Shown here: one piece after another, positions 1 to 7,638 of the stretch
How positions within the stretch are numbered: the first letter of the stretch is position 1
Layout of the letters: each line of letters starts with the position of its first letter
Origin: CAYYYJ01 sp964631205
GTDB taxonomy: Archaea; Aenigmatarchaeota; Aenigmatarchaeia; QMZP01; JACQNV01
Direction: 5' to 3'
Assembly (NCBI GenBank): GCA_964631205.1
Contig: CAZVWU010000009.1
Location: 1-27,289, forward strand
Length of the DNA: 27,289 bases
Position numbers and translations under genes: made by a program
Notes under the pieces: model-generated
The model's input: only the letters and a program-made list of their open reading frames with translations
What the model was told of the DNA's origin: nothing
Databases searched by the model: none

Positions 1-380
1 TCAAATTTCAGGGCCTTCCCGAATTTACCATCCACCCATTCAGGGCTGTTCACTAAAGTAAGAGCCTCTTTTCTAGGGTTACTATTACCTGCAATGTCTC
101 CAGTGCCTTCATCAAAACTCCATTGATTTTGTGCCCCCTTTAGTGGATCAGAAATTACTGGTGCCGGCTGGACTGGGGTTGTTTCTGCTGGGCTGGATGC
201 AGGAGTTGCTGAGGCTGTGCTAGGAGATGATTCTGCAGAAGGGCTTGCTGTATCTGTGGTTGCTGTCTGCTTTCCTGAGAAATAAGGGGTGGTCAAAAAA
301 TTAAGCGCTAGGGTCGCGACTATAACAACCCCGATTATGGCTCCTGCTACACCGGCCTGCCCCTTCAGCTTATTGCGCAT
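1..380 (-). CDS. Secreted or surface protein with LamG-like domain (5' part only)
   Basis: The gene runs off the left edge, so only about 126 N-terminal residues are visible. It begins MRNKLKGQAGVAG followed by a hydrophobic stretch to about residue 30. The KGQ motif ahead of the hydrophobic core resembles archaeal class III (type IV pilin-like) signal peptides, though a plain membrane anchor is possible. Residues about 38-75 are a Thr/Ser/Ala/Pro-rich linker. The last visible part, with 'WSFDEGTGD' and 'WVDGKFGKALKF', matches the opening strands of LamG/concanavalin A-like domains, which bind glycans or proteins outside the cell. The start at 380 is preceded by AGGAG about 11 nt upstream and an AT-rich TATA-like stretch near 411. 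It is probably a cell-surface adhesion or binding protein. The LamG call rests on a short segment. Confidence 0.72.
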   Translation of the reverse strand, partial: MRNKLKGQAGVAGAIIGVVIVATLALNFLTTPYFSGKQTATTDTASPSAESSPSTASATPASSPAETTPVQPAPVISDPLKGAQNQWSFDEGTGDIAGNSNPRKEALTLVNSPEWVDGKFGKALKF

Positions 381-464
381 TGAAATAGCTCCTGTAAAAA
401 GTAAACAATTAATAATTATTATTTCTGTAGGTTAATAAAAGAAGTAGTGGGAGGGAAATCCCCC

Positions 465-836
465 TCAAAGAGCAATCTGCGGGTACAGGCTGTGATCCTG
501 TAAAGGGACGGAGTCATGCCTTCTGGAGGCAGAAGTAGGAAATAAATCTCTTTCCCTTTCTTTGGAGGCCTGTTTCGTCCCTAAAACATCCTTGAAGAAA
601 AAGTGGAGAGCCTGGAGGGATGAGTCTGAATTTACTGTTTTAAGGTAAGTCCGGATGTCTGCGTCCCTAAAATCAGGGCCTGCCATAAAGTTCAGGAACC
701 CCTCGATCTGCCCTACATACTTCTCTATTGCCTGAAGGGTGAAATCCCTGTTAATCATCTCAGTAACTACCTTGTTCAATAATTCCCCATAAGGGCTTTC
801 TATATATATCCCGGTTTTATTGTCCATCCAAACCAC
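465..836 (-). CDS. Small protein resembling tyrosine recombinase N-terminal (SAM-like) domain, catalytic domain absent
   Basis: This 123-residue product (a start at 827, MDNKTG, is equally possible) has at residues about 17-90 the pattern of the core-binding SAM-like domain of XerC/XerD and archaeal XerA recombinases: a helix ending in 'FTLQAIEKYVGQIEGFLNF', then 'DADIRTYLKTV' and 'LQALHFFFKDVLG'. In a full recombinase a catalytic domain of about 180 residues with R-H-R-Y residues would follow. Here the protein ends after a polar tail of about 30 residues. I read the adjoining downstream sequence in one alternative frame and found no catalytic motifs. It could be a truncated integrase, a stand-alone DNA-binding derivative, or an unrelated helical protein. 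A TATA-like element lies near 843-852 on this strand. Confidence 0.5.
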   Translation of the reverse strand: MVWMDNKTGIYIESPYGELLNKVVTEMINRDFTLQAIEKYVGQIEGFLNFMAGPDFRDADIRTYLKTVNSDSSLQALHFFFKDVLGTKQASKERERDLFPTSASRRHDSVPLQDHSLYPQIAL

Positions 837-1030
837 CTTCCTTAATATAGAAATCAGGTATAGGACAGCTCAGCGGAACAAGAAATTTGCTAAAAGGGTG
901 GAAATGCCCTGAAGGACATTTCGGCCTTCTCCGCCCCTCATCCATCACTGACTTCTTAATACAGACTGTGATTTTGAAGGGTATATACCTAACCGAAGGG
1001 CGCCGTTCCGCTATTCCGGTATGCCGCAAT

Positions 1031-1040
1031 GCTTTTATAA
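1031..1040 (+). promoter_or_regulatory. TATA box for the sigma-region-4-like gene
   Basis: CTTTTATAAA is centred about 30 nt before the ATG at 1066, the spacing expected for archaeal TBP/TFB promoters giving a leaderless message. It therefore favours the start at 1066 over the longer reading that opens at 1021, whose first codons would lie inside the promoter. Confidence 0.6.
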
Positions 1041-1065
1041 ACCTACCCTCAAATATTTACGGATT

Positions 1066-1473
1066 ATGGCAGGCATGTACAAGTTCGATTTGGATTTAGG
1101 CGGGCTCCATAGGCCAAGGACTATTTTTGAGGAATATTTCAGGAGCGAAAAGGAATTTGCAGGAGATCAGGAAGAAATTGAAAACCACACAGAATTCAGG
1201 GGAAGGTTATACAAGGCCTTCAGGCAGCTTACCCCCACAAAAAGGGAAATCCTTGGGATGCTTTACGGTTTCAGGGACGGCAACAGCAAAATCCGCCGCC
1301 AGCTTTTTAAAAATCCAGCCTACTCAGTGGATCAGGTTGCAGCTTCATTCAAAAAAGAGATTAAATATGTAGTAGCGGAAGAAAAAGCTGCTATAAGGAA
1401 AATTAAGGCAAAAATGGAAGAGCTTCAAAAAGAAGAAATGCAAAACGAAGATCAGGACTTTGGCGCCTTATAG
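1066..1473 (+). CDS. Helix-turn-helix protein resembling sigma-70 region 4
   Basis: The product is 135 residues if translation starts at 1066 (MAGMYKFDLD); a start at 1075 is also possible. The central part reads 'LTPTKREILGMLYGF', then a short insert, then 'YSVDQVAASFKKEIKYVVAEE' and 'AIRKIKAKMEEL'. This follows the layout of sigma-70 region 4 and related domains: a helix with L-x-x-x-x-R-x-[IV]-L, the YGF turn, a helix-turn-helix where 'VAASFKKEIKYV' replaces 'IAEELGVSRERV', and a final 'A-x-x-K-[IL]' helix. Archaea lack true sigma factors, so it is more likely a DNA-binding regulator. It has a long acidic N-terminal region and a Glu/Gln-rich tail. Its last 22 nt overlap the 3' end of the convergent orc1/cdc6 gene. 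Function is inferred only from the fold. Confidence 0.65.
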   Translation: MAGMYKFDLDLGGLHRPRTIFEEYFRSEKEFAGDQEEIENHTEFRGRLYKAFRQLTPTKREILGMLYGFRDGNSKIRRQLFKNPAYSVDQVAASFKKEIKYVVAEEKAAIRKIKAKMEELQKEEMQNEDQDFGAL

Positions 1474-2483
1474 ACCCTCCATCTCCCTTCCCCTGAAGAA
1501 GAGATCAAGTCCAATAATTCCAATTTTTCCAGATAATTCCTGACTGTCCTGTCCACAATCTGTTCGGACCCTTTTTCTTCGGAAGTTTTTTTGAATTTCT
1601 CATATAAATCAGGAGCTGAAATCTCTTTTGAGGATTTGATTATCCCATACAAAATTTTCTGGTGGAGGTTAAGGCTTTCCACTATTTTGTTTTCTTCAAG
1701 GGAATCTGTTCTTGGGATTACCTTTTCTATATGCTCATCCAAAATCTTCGGCGAATTTGCCTTCTCTGCAGCCTCGGCAGCCAGCCTGAGGATGTTTATA
1801 GCCTTTCTGCAGTCGCCTTCTGAAAACCCGCTGATTTTTTGGATCTGCAGCCCGTCTATTGCATCAGGAACAAGCCCTAACTCAACCCTGTCTTTCAGTA
1901 TGTCGGAAATCTCATGCTGCGAATATGGCCTGAACCCTATCCTGTCCAGCCCCTGAAGCCTGCTCCTTACCCGCGGATCAGATTTGTAAAAAATATTTTC
2001 TGAATTCGAAATTAAAACCAAACAAATCCCGTCCATTTCCAGAAGGTCATACAAAATTTTGTCATCCTCTAATTGGTCAGCCTCATCCAATAATACTACA
2101 CATCTCCTGTTTTTCATTTTTCCTGCAAGAATATCTATCAATTCATCTGTAGGGACACCTTTCCTGTGAATAAAAACAGGTCCAACAGCCTGGATTATAT
2201 TGAAAAGGATTTTGAACCTTGAGGGATAAAGCCAGCAGTTGATATAGGCGGAGGAAACAGAGGCATGCGCCTTCAGCTCATCAACAACAAATTGTGAAAG
2301 GCATGTTTTCCCTGTCCCTGGAGGGCCATAAACAAAAGAGCTTCTTGGGATTTCCCCGTCAACTAATGGCTTGAGGTTGCCACTCAGCGCCTCCATCTGG
2401 CCTGCCCTGTGGACAATCCTTCTTGGTATAAAGTCTTCTGTCAGAACACGAAGATCCCTGATAACAATATTTTCTTGATACAT
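1452..2483 (-). CDS. cdc6: Orc1/Cdc6 replication initiator ATPase
   Basis: This is the archaeal origin-recognition and helicase-loading AAA+ protein. The 343-residue product has Walker A GPPGTGKT (residues 53-60), Walker B VVLLDEAD (129-136), a sensor-1 Asn near residue 160 (LISNSEN), the arginine-rich box 2 stretch RVRSRLQG (171-178), and the sensor-2 region GDCRKAIN (223-230). From about residue 270 the C-terminal part fits the winged-helix domain that contacts origin DNA. Length is slightly below the 370-420 residues common in the family. The start at 2483 follows a TATA-like AAAAATAAG near 2514 and a 15-nt inverted repeat lying between promoter and start codon. In many archaea orc1/cdc6 sits beside the origin and mcm, which is 6.5 kb away here. 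Confidence 0.95.
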   Translation of the reverse strand: MYQENIVIRDLRVLTEDFIPRRIVHRAGQMEALSGNLKPLVDGEIPRSSFVYGPPGTGKTCLSQFVVDELKAHASVSSAYINCWLYPSRFKILFNIIQAVGPVFIHRKGVPTDELIDILAGKMKNRRCVVLLDEADQLEDDKILYDLLEMDGICLVLISNSENIFYKSDPRVRSRLQGLDRIGFRPYSQHEISDILKDRVELGLVPDAIDGLQIQKISGFSEGDCRKAINILRLAAEAAEKANSPKILDEHIEKVIPRTDSLEENKIVESLNLHQKILYGIIKSSKEISAPDLYEKFKKTSEEKGSEQIVDRTVRNYLEKLELLDLISSSGEGRWRVYKAPKS

Positions 2484-2485
2484 AG

Positions 2486-2500
2486 GAAACCTACGGTTTC
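2486..2500. promoter_or_regulatory. Inverted repeat at the cdc6 transcription start
   Basis: GAAACC-TAC-GGTTTC has perfect 6-bp arms and a 3-nt spacer, 2 nt upstream of the cdc6 ATG and downstream of its TATA-like element, so it covers the expected transcription start. This placement suits a repressor or autoregulatory site. GGAAAC also occurs in archaeal origin-recognition boxes, but no clear ORB array is visible. The function is inference. Confidence 0.4.
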
Positions 2501-2624
2501 TCTAACCTTCCCTTATTTTTACTCCCGCGAGAGGCTTCAGATCTATACATAGCGGAATCCTGAACTTTCCTCTAAAGAATATTTTGGTTAAGGAGCTATA
2601 TAAACCGGAAAATCAATAATATTC

Positions 2625-3593
2625 ATGCCAAAAACCAGCAAAAACAACCCCTATAGGATAATCCTTGAAAAATGCCTTGCTGTCAGGCCAGGGGAGACTA
2701 TTCTCATAGTGACAGACAAGAAAAAAAGGCCAATAGCCAATGCCCTTCTTGAAGAGGCCAAGCAGATAGCAAAGGAAGTGGGCCTTGTTGAAATAGAGGA
2801 AAGGCAGTCTGATGGGCAAGAGCCGCCTGAATTTGTTTCTTCTGTGCTCAAAAAGTGCAATGTGGCATTTTTGGTGACCACCAAATCCCTAACCCATACA
2901 AATGCAAGAAGGCAGGCTTGTGAAATAGGCGTAAGGGTGGCATCCCTTCCAGGCATCACAGAGCAGGTTCTTGCAAGGTCAATAGCAACCGATTACGATT
3001 ATATTGACAGGCTGAACAAAAAAATCAGCAGCCTGCTGCTAAAAGCCGCTTCAATAACCGTCACCTCGCCAAGAGGCACAAAATTATCATTTAAAATAGA
3101 CGCCAACAGGCCAATAATGAACGATAATGGCCTGTTTACAGGAGAAGGCGCCTTCGGAAACCTGCCATCAGGGGAGGTTTACCTGGCTCCGATAGAAGGC
3201 TCTTCAAACGGGGTGATTTCAGTTGACGGGTCTGTAATGGATAACAAGGTTGACAAGCCAGTGAAGATGGAGGTAAAAGACGGATATGCGGCGAATATTA
3301 CTGGCGGAAAATCAGCAAAAAGGCTTACTGAGGCGCTCGCCCCATTCGGCAAGGAGTCCTTGAATATAGCTGAATTCGGGATCGGGACAAACCCAAGGGC
3401 AAAGTTTACAGGCTATGTGCTTGAAGACATCAAAGTGGTAGGGACCTGCCATATAGGCCTTGGAAACAGCCTTTCAGCAGGCGGCCGTGTCTATGCAAAA
3501 ACCCATGTGGATTGCACAATAATAAGGCCGACTATTTTGTTTGACAAGAAAAAAATCATGCACAACGGGAAGTTTCTGCTTGGCAAAATCTGA
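2625..3593 (+). CDS. M29-like leucyl aminopeptidase
   Basis: The 322-residue product matches the archaeal 'leucyl aminopeptidase' group related to thermophilic M29 metallo-aminopeptidases, which remove N-terminal residues from peptides in the cytoplasm. The N-terminal half contains 'VRPGETILIVTD' and 'LVTTKSLTHTNARR'. The C-terminal half carries the metal-binding motifs: 'GNLPSGEVYLAPIEGS' with a Glu, 'AEFGIGTNPRAK' with a Glu, 'GTCHIGLGNS' with a His, and 'KTHVDC' with a His and an Asp. The fit to the family is good over the whole length. A TATA box CTATATAAA at 2596-2604 is centred about 25 nt before the ATG, so the message should be leaderless. The neighbours are small unknown genes, so no operon role is indicated. 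Confidence 0.85.
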   Translation: MPKTSKNNPYRIILEKCLAVRPGETILIVTDKKKRPIANALLEEAKQIAKEVGLVEIEERQSDGQEPPEFVSSVLKKCNVAFLVTTKSLTHTNARRQACEIGVRVASLPGITEQVLARSIATDYDYIDRLNKKISSLLLKAASITVTSPRGTKLSFKIDANRPIMNDNGLFTGEGAFGNLPSGEVYLAPIEGSSNGVISVDGSVMDNKVDKPVKMEVKDGYAANITGGKSAKRLTEALAPFGKESLNIAEFGIGTNPRAKFTGYVLEDIKVVGTCHIGLGNSLSAGGRVYAKTHVDCTIIRPTILFDKKKIMHNGKFLLGKI

Positions 3594-3641
3594 TAAGGAC
3601 CGGCTTAGCTTTATAAGCTGCTTCTTGTAATTAGCTATCCT

Positions 3642-3968
3642 ATGGATAATCGAAGATATTTGGCAGAAAAGCAGGCTGAGGCCGGAAAGCGCGAAAAGGC
3701 CTTTATAGACGGGCAGATAAGGAGAATCGGCAACGGGCTTAGGGAATACGAAAGGTCAGAAAGAACAAGAGACCCTTTTTTTGATGTGCTTGCAAGAGAA
3801 ACTCTGCAATATGAAGTAAAAGATGGTATTTACAGATTAGTTGACAGGAGAATTCCGACAGATAAGATTGAAAAGGATATGGAATCCTGGTTAAAGCAGC
3901 AAGGCTGTAGCTATACACCCATGATGGAAGCGCTATTTAAATGTATTAAAGCCGAACTTTTGGATTAA
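3642..3968 (+). CDS. Small charged protein of unknown function
   Basis: The 108-residue product is highly charged and mostly helical by appearance, with a Lys/Glu/Arg-rich N-terminal half (residues 1-45) suggesting a coiled helix. It has no signal peptide, membrane segment or cysteine cluster; only two Cys residues are present near the C terminus. I recognise no family. A TATA-like AGCTTTATAA near 3607-3616 is centred about 29 nt before the ATG at 3642, which supports this start and a separate leaderless transcript. It lies 48 nt after the aminopeptidase gene on the same strand. Confidence 0.65.
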   Translation: MDNRRYLAEKQAEAGKREKAFIDGQIRRIGNGLREYERSERTRDPFFDVLARETLQYEVKDGIYRLVDRRIPTDKIEKDMESWLKQQGCSYTPMMEALFKCIKAELLD

Positions 3969-4002
3969 CATGCTTTATTAATTCTAACGCAAAATAAATT
4001 GT

Positions 4003-4305
4003 ATGCAGAAAAGCATGGAGTACAAAATAGCCTGCACAAACTGCGGCGAAAGCAATTACCATGCTGAAAGCAACATCTCTTTTATTACTGGTGTCCCAGG
4101 ATTCGATGTCTGCCACAGCTGCGGCTACTACGCGCGGCAGTTCCCGAAAATGGCAAAGGTTGAAATAGATTTCATAAAGAAAAGCTTTTCAACACACCCC
4201 AAGCATTTTTTCACAAAGAAGGAAAACAACTCAGGCCTTTACTTCACAGTTTTATTTCTGCTGGCTGTCTTGTTTTCAGTGATCTATTTTTTGAGGATAT
4301 ATTAA
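4003..4305 (+). CDS. Small zinc-ribbon protein with C-terminal membrane anchor
   Basis: The 100-residue product has two CxxC knuckles, C11-T-N-C14 and C37-H-S-C40, arranged as a zinc ribbon. A single hydrophobic segment follows at about residues 79-97 and the protein ends RIY. The ribbon would therefore face one side of the membrane, probably the cytoplasm given the Lys-rich residues before the segment. A TATA-like TTTATTA at 3974-3980 sits 26 nt before the ATG. The gene lies on the same strand as its neighbours but has its own promoter. The function is unknown; a tail-anchored zinc ribbon could recruit another protein or nucleic acid to the membrane. Confidence 0.7.
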   Translation: MQKSMEYKIACTNCGESNYHAESNISFITGVPGFDVCHSCGYYARQFPKMAKVEIDFIKKSFSTHPKHFFTKKENNSGLYFTVLFLLAVLFSVIYFLRIY

Positions 4306-4387
4306 CGGCTTTAGGTTTTTGCAACCTTTTATCTACCAAAGGTTTAAATATATCCAATTAAATATTACAGAACAGTTAAACTCAATT

Positions 4388-5605
4388 ATGCCAGAAGAAT
4401 TTGATGTTATAATTGTCGGAGGCGGGCCGGCGGGTTCTACGGCTGCAATGTACCTTGCAAAGGCAGGCAAAAAAACCCTTCTTGTTGACAAAGTCCTTTT
4501 TCCAAGGGACAAAACCTGCGGCGATGCGCAGGGAAGGCGCGCAGCCAATATAATGAAAGAGCTCGGGATTTATCAGGAATATGAACAGCTTCCAGGCCAG
4601 AAAATATACGGCCTGACCCTAAGCTCCCCAAACGGGACACAGGTCCACATGGATGTTGCTGACAGGAACGGGCCTGCTCCGGGATATGTGCACAAGAGGA
4701 TGGTTTTTGACAACTTCCTTTTCCAGAATGCCGCAAAGGCTGTGCAGACAAAACAGCTGCATGTAAAGGATGTCATAGTTGAGGATGGCTTTGCAAAAGG
4801 CATTGTTGGCGTAAATGAAAAAGGAGAGACAGAAGAAATACGCGCAAAGCTTGTCCTTGGGGCAGACGGTTCCCTGAGCGTGGTTGCAAGGAAGTTCGGG
4901 CTAGCAGACAATCCCACTGACCACAATATTTCTGCACTGAGGATTTATTACAAAAATGTGAAGGGGACAACAGACAGGATTGAAATCCACCTTGTCAAGG
5001 ACCTGATACCGGGTTATTTCTGGATCTTCCCCCTTCCTGGCGGCGAGGCAAATGTGGGGCTTGGGATGATAATAAAGGACATGCAGGAGAAAAAAATCAA
5101 CCTGAAAGAGGCCGTCCTCAACGAGATAAAGACAAACCCGCTTTTCAAGGACAGGTTTGCCGAGGCCGTCGCACTCGAGGATGTGAAGGGATGGACCCTC
5201 CCAGTAGCAAGCCACAGAAGGAAGTCCTATGGCAATGGCTTCATGCTTTTGGGGGATGCGGCAAGCCTTATAGACCCGCTCAGCGGCGAGGGGGTCGGGA
5301 ATGCAATGATATCAGGCAAGCTCGCAGCGCAGACAGCTGTGCAGGCCATTGAAAAAGGCAAATTCGATGAGAAATTCCTGAAAAAATATGACAGGGAACT
5401 CTGGGCAACAATAAAAGATGAGATAAAAACAAGCTACCGTGTTCAGAAACTGGGAAAAAAATTCCCAAAACTTATAGACAAGCTTATGGAAAAATGCGTC
5501 CAGAGCGAGGAATTCAGGAAAGAGATCGAGCAGCTGCTGCCATATACAGGTGGCAGGAAGAAAATCGGTTCAGTCGAATTCTTGAAGATGCTTAGCGCGA
5601 GCTAA
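4388..5605 (+). CDS. Geranylgeranyl reductase family FAD-dependent oxidoreductase
   Basis: The likely role is to reduce the double bonds of geranylgeranyl chains of archaeal ether lipids (digeranylgeranylglycerophospholipid reductase type). The start at 4388 (MPEEFDVIIVGGGPAG) is preferred to the in-frame start 23 codons upstream, because the FAD-binding GGGPAG motif then sits at residues 11-16, the usual position, and TATA-like sequences lie at 4343-4350 and 4359-4366. The product is then 405 residues, normal for the family. Further motifs are the CGD motif in 'DKTCGDAQGRR' (residues 41-51), 'LVLGADGSLSVVARKFGL' in the middle, and 'LLGDAASLIDPLSGEGVGNAM', the second FAD-binding segment. The C-terminal region is charged. 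It belongs to a large family with several substrates, so the exact substrate is inferred. Confidence 0.85.
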   Translation: MPEEFDVIIVGGGPAGSTAAMYLAKAGKKTLLVDKVLFPRDKTCGDAQGRRAANIMKELGIYQEYEQLPGQKIYGLTLSSPNGTQVHMDVADRNGPAPGYVHKRMVFDNFLFQNAAKAVQTKQLHVKDVIVEDGFAKGIVGVNEKGETEEIRAKLVLGADGSLSVVARKFGLADNPTDHNISALRIYYKNVKGTTDRIEIHLVKDLIPGYFWIFPLPGGEANVGLGMIIKDMQEKKINLKEAVLNEIKTNPLFKDRFAEAVALEDVKGWTLPVASHRRKSYGNGFMLLGDAASLIDPLSGEGVGNAMISGKLAAQTAVQAIEKGKFDEKFLKKYDRELWATIKDEIKTSYRVQKLGKKFPKLIDKLMEKCVQSEEFRKEIEQLLPYTGGRKKIGSVEFLKMLSAS

Positions 5606-5659
5606 GATTTTGAAAATAAAGGCATAAACTTATAAAACTTGCGTCTATTTCTTACACTT

Positions 5660-6493
5660 ATGACACTTGAAATGACATTGCTGAAAGTTCATCACAGTGG
5701 AGCCTCTGAAGCTAGAAAGTTGATACCTTACATACAGAATTGTGATGTTTTTGGGCCCGAAAATCCTTGCGCAACTGAAAATGAATCAAGAGAGATTGAG
5801 AATTATTGGGAGGCAGCATTGAAATTAACGAGATCTGCACACCGCAGGTTTTTAGATAGAATATACTCCGATACTGGAACTATATCCCCAGAAACAGCTG
5901 AATACAATAGAGCCCAACAGGAAGTTTTGCACAGATCGCAAAAACCTATTTATATACTAGAGAGGCTTTCAGATGAAGATTCAGAGAATGGCAAGTTATT
6001 GAGAAATTTGGCAAAATCTGCAAAATTTGTAGCATCAAAATCTTTAGTATTGGGTAATGTGGACGATTTCGTAGATAAATATTTCGAGGGCTGCAGATAC
6101 GAGCTTCACCAATCAGATATGAGAGATGCAAATATGGCCTCTGTAATGATTAATCTAGAAGATAGAATCAGGAGAAGATATGAAAAACTTAGGGATAAGA
6201 ATCATCTTGTATTTGCCGCCGCACTTGGAGCATGCCATAAACCAGAAACACGAGTGTCAGTGAAGTCACTTACAGTTGTCTTAAGTGATACAACAGAATT
6301 TTCTATATATGAAGATGTCAATAATGCGATTTCTGAGGGTAAACAACCACATGAATGTAAAAAAGAGCTCTTGGTTAAAGCTATATACGAACTAAATTTA
6401 GTGAATAACTGGAAATTAGATATGAAAATGATTAAAAATTATACTTTTACTGAACTATTAGAAGTGATCAATAAAAGAGTTAAAAAATTCTAA
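5660..6493 (+). CDS. Unknown protein, AT-rich, possible TraB/EreA-like fold
   Basis: The start at 5660 (MTLEMTLLKVHHSG) is chosen over a TTG at 5639 because a TATA box ACTTATAAAAC at 5627-5637 is centred 28 nt before it. The product is 277 residues, soluble and rich in charged residues. The opening 'LLKVHHSGASEARKLIPYI' with 'DVFGPE', and the later 'LVFAAALGACHKPE', recall the layout of the TraB/EreA/ChaN group, where an early His/Glu pair and a late 'GAxH' motif are conserved. This similarity is weak and from memory. The coding sequence is visibly richer in A and T and in NNA/NNT codons than the flanking housekeeping genes, which may mean transfer or relaxed selection. No operon partner. Confidence 0.6.
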   Translation: MTLEMTLLKVHHSGASEARKLIPYIQNCDVFGPENPCATENESREIENYWEAALKLTRSAHRRFLDRIYSDTGTISPETAEYNRAQQEVLHRSQKPIYILERLSDEDSENGKLLRNLAKSAKFVASKSLVLGNVDDFVDKYFEGCRYELHQSDMRDANMASVMINLEDRIRRRYEKLRDKNHLVFAAALGACHKPETRVSVKSLTVVLSDTTEFSIYEDVNNAISEGKQPHECKKELLVKAIYELNLVNNWKLDMKMIKNYTFTELLEVINKRVKKF

Positions 6494-6536
6494 ATTATGA
6501 TTACATCTAGATAGACTAGATAAAAGACTTTGAAGG

Positions 6537-6566
6537 ATTGGTTAGTTTTTACTAAAAAGGTAATCT
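6537..6566. terminator. Possible bidirectional terminator between convergent genes
   Basis: TTAGT-TTTT-ACTAA is flanked by GATT and AATC, giving a weak hairpin with T- and A-rich tracts on both strands. It lies between the convergent unknown gene and RPA-like gene. The placement and T tracts fit an archaeal termination region; the stem itself is short. Confidence 0.35.
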
Positions 6567-6581
6567 CAAATAATTAGAAGT

Positions 6582-7220
6582 TTAGATTTTCCTTATAATC
6601 CCCGGACTAGGCTCATAGCACAAGCCGCCTGAAAGCAAATCATTGATTATATATTCAATTTCAGCCTGCGAAGCCTTGATTTTTTGGATTATTTCGATGT
6701 AAGAAATCCCTTCTTTCGATTCTTCTATCAGTTCCAGTATTTGTTTTTTTAAAGCGATTTTATCTGTTCCGCCGCCTGTCGCGTCAGCGGTTTTTGGCTG
6801 ATTAAGCTTCCCATATTTTTTGATCAGCTCAAGCTTCCTGAGCAGCTCAAAATTCGGGTCGTTGATTTGGATCACAATTTCCGGCACAACATAAATCTCT
6901 TCGTTGTAAATTTTGACTTTCCCGACCAGATCAACTATATCCCCGATATTTATTTTCTCGAGAATTTTCACATCGTCCCAGCTTTTTGCCCTTATAGTGT
7001 CAGTCGAATCGTCAACAGTTATATTCCCAAAAGTCCCGTCATCAGAAACATGTTTAGCCACAACAGTCCCCATTACCCTAACCCTGGACGCCTGCTCGCC
7101 TGTTTTTAGGAAAAACATTTTTTCCTGAAAGCTTCCCTGGTTTATGTCAGCTATCCTTAGCTTGATAGCTGTGCTCCGTTTAAAAACAGCTGGCGTTTGC
7201 TGCGGCTCAAGGGCTTCCAT
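6582..7220 (-). CDS. RPA-like single-stranded DNA-binding protein (OB fold plus winged helix)
   Basis: The 212-residue product has an OB-fold nucleic-acid-binding domain at about residues 42-125 ('SRVRVMGTVVAKHVSDDGTF', 'ITVDDSTDTIRAKSW', 'GDIVDLVGKVKIYNEEIYVVPEIV'), which follows the strand pattern of the RPA32 subunit and other archaeal RPA-type OB folds. A flexible Thr/Gly-rich linker follows, then a winged-helix-like domain at about 152-212 ('LELIEESKEGISYIEIIQKI', 'EIEYIINDLLSGGLCYEPSPG'), the RPA32 arrangement. It would bind single-stranded DNA in replication or repair. The TATA-like TTTAAATATAAAA near 7243 gives a leaderless start at 7220. The orc1/cdc6 and mcm genes are each within about 5 kb. 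The alternative is an RPA-associated protein. Confidence 0.8.
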   Translation of the reverse strand: MEALEPQQTPAVFKRSTAIKLRIADINQGSFQEKMFFLKTGEQASRVRVMGTVVAKHVSDDGTFGNITVDDSTDTIRAKSWDDVKILEKINIGDIVDLVGKVKIYNEEIYVVPEIVIQINDPNFELLRKLELIKKYGKLNQPKTADATGGGTDKIALKKQILELIEESKEGISYIEIIQKIKASQAEIEYIINDLLSGGLCYEPSPGIIRKI

Positions 7221-7253
7221 GCAAATAATTATATTTTATATTTAAAAACGAAG

Positions 7254-7271
7254 TCAGAAAAACCTCAGGCC
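7254..7271 (+). repeat. Left copy of 18-bp direct repeat flanking the toxin-antitoxin cassette
   Basis: TCAGAAAAACCTCAGGCC is identical to 7977-7994 in the same orientation. This copy lies in the short gap between the RPA-like promoter and the 3' end of the DUF5615 gene. Together the copies bracket exactly the DUF433/DUF5615 pair. Confidence 0.8.
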
Positions 7272-7278
7272 ACCATTG

Positions 7279-7638
7279 TCAGAGAAATTCTATCGTGTTT
7301 TCAAAATCCCTTTTTGAAAGAAGAGTTGCCAGTTCTTCTATTTTCCTTATAGCTTCGCCAACAGAATATTTTTCTTGTTGATAGTAGATAATCCCAAAAT
7401 GCCTTATTCCGGATTTTCTAGCAATGCTCAAAAAATCAACGTCATTCGTAACTATAACTGCCTCTTTCTTTATCGCGTACTCTAACTGTTCCCTGTCGGA
7501 GAGCCCTCTGTTGCCAACGTCTTTTGCAGAAAATATGTTGAACCCCCTTCTTTTCAGGCCTTCAGAAACAGCAACAGAAACGCTCTCGTCCAAATATATA
7601 GTTGGCTCATCATCTGAATTGCCGCCCTTTTTATGCAT
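7279..7638 (-). CDS. DUF5615 PIN-like toxin
   Basis: The product is a probable ribonuclease toxin of the DUF5615 PIN-like family. From the start at 7638 (MHKKGG) it has 119 residues; a longer reading from 7665 would overlap its partner by 35 nt. Acidic PIN-type residues are visible in 'IYLDESVSV' (Asp17, Glu18), in 'DVGNRGLSDREQLEYA' and in 'VIVTNDVDFLSIA', followed by the 'HFGIIYY' strand, all in the family order. It overlaps the upstream DUF433 gene by 8 nt (ATGCATAA), so the two are translationally coupled in the order antitoxin then toxin. RNA cleavage and neutralisation by the partner are inferred from the family. The cassette lies between two copies of an 18-bp repeat. Confidence 0.82.
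   Translation of the reverse strand: MHKKGGNSDDEPTIYLDESVSVAVSEGLKRRGFNIFSAKDVGNRGLSDREQLEYAIKKEAVIVTNDVDFLSIARKSGIRHFGIIYYQQEKYSVGEAIRKIEELATLLSKRDFENTIEFL

Noticed and set aside
887..1020. Open frame on the plus strand before the sigma-like gene, with a hairpin at 901-922 (GAAATG...CATTTC)
   Set aside because: The frame overlaps the promoter of the next gene and its product has no protein-like features. The hairpin stem has a mismatch and a very small loop, so no RNA gene can be supported.
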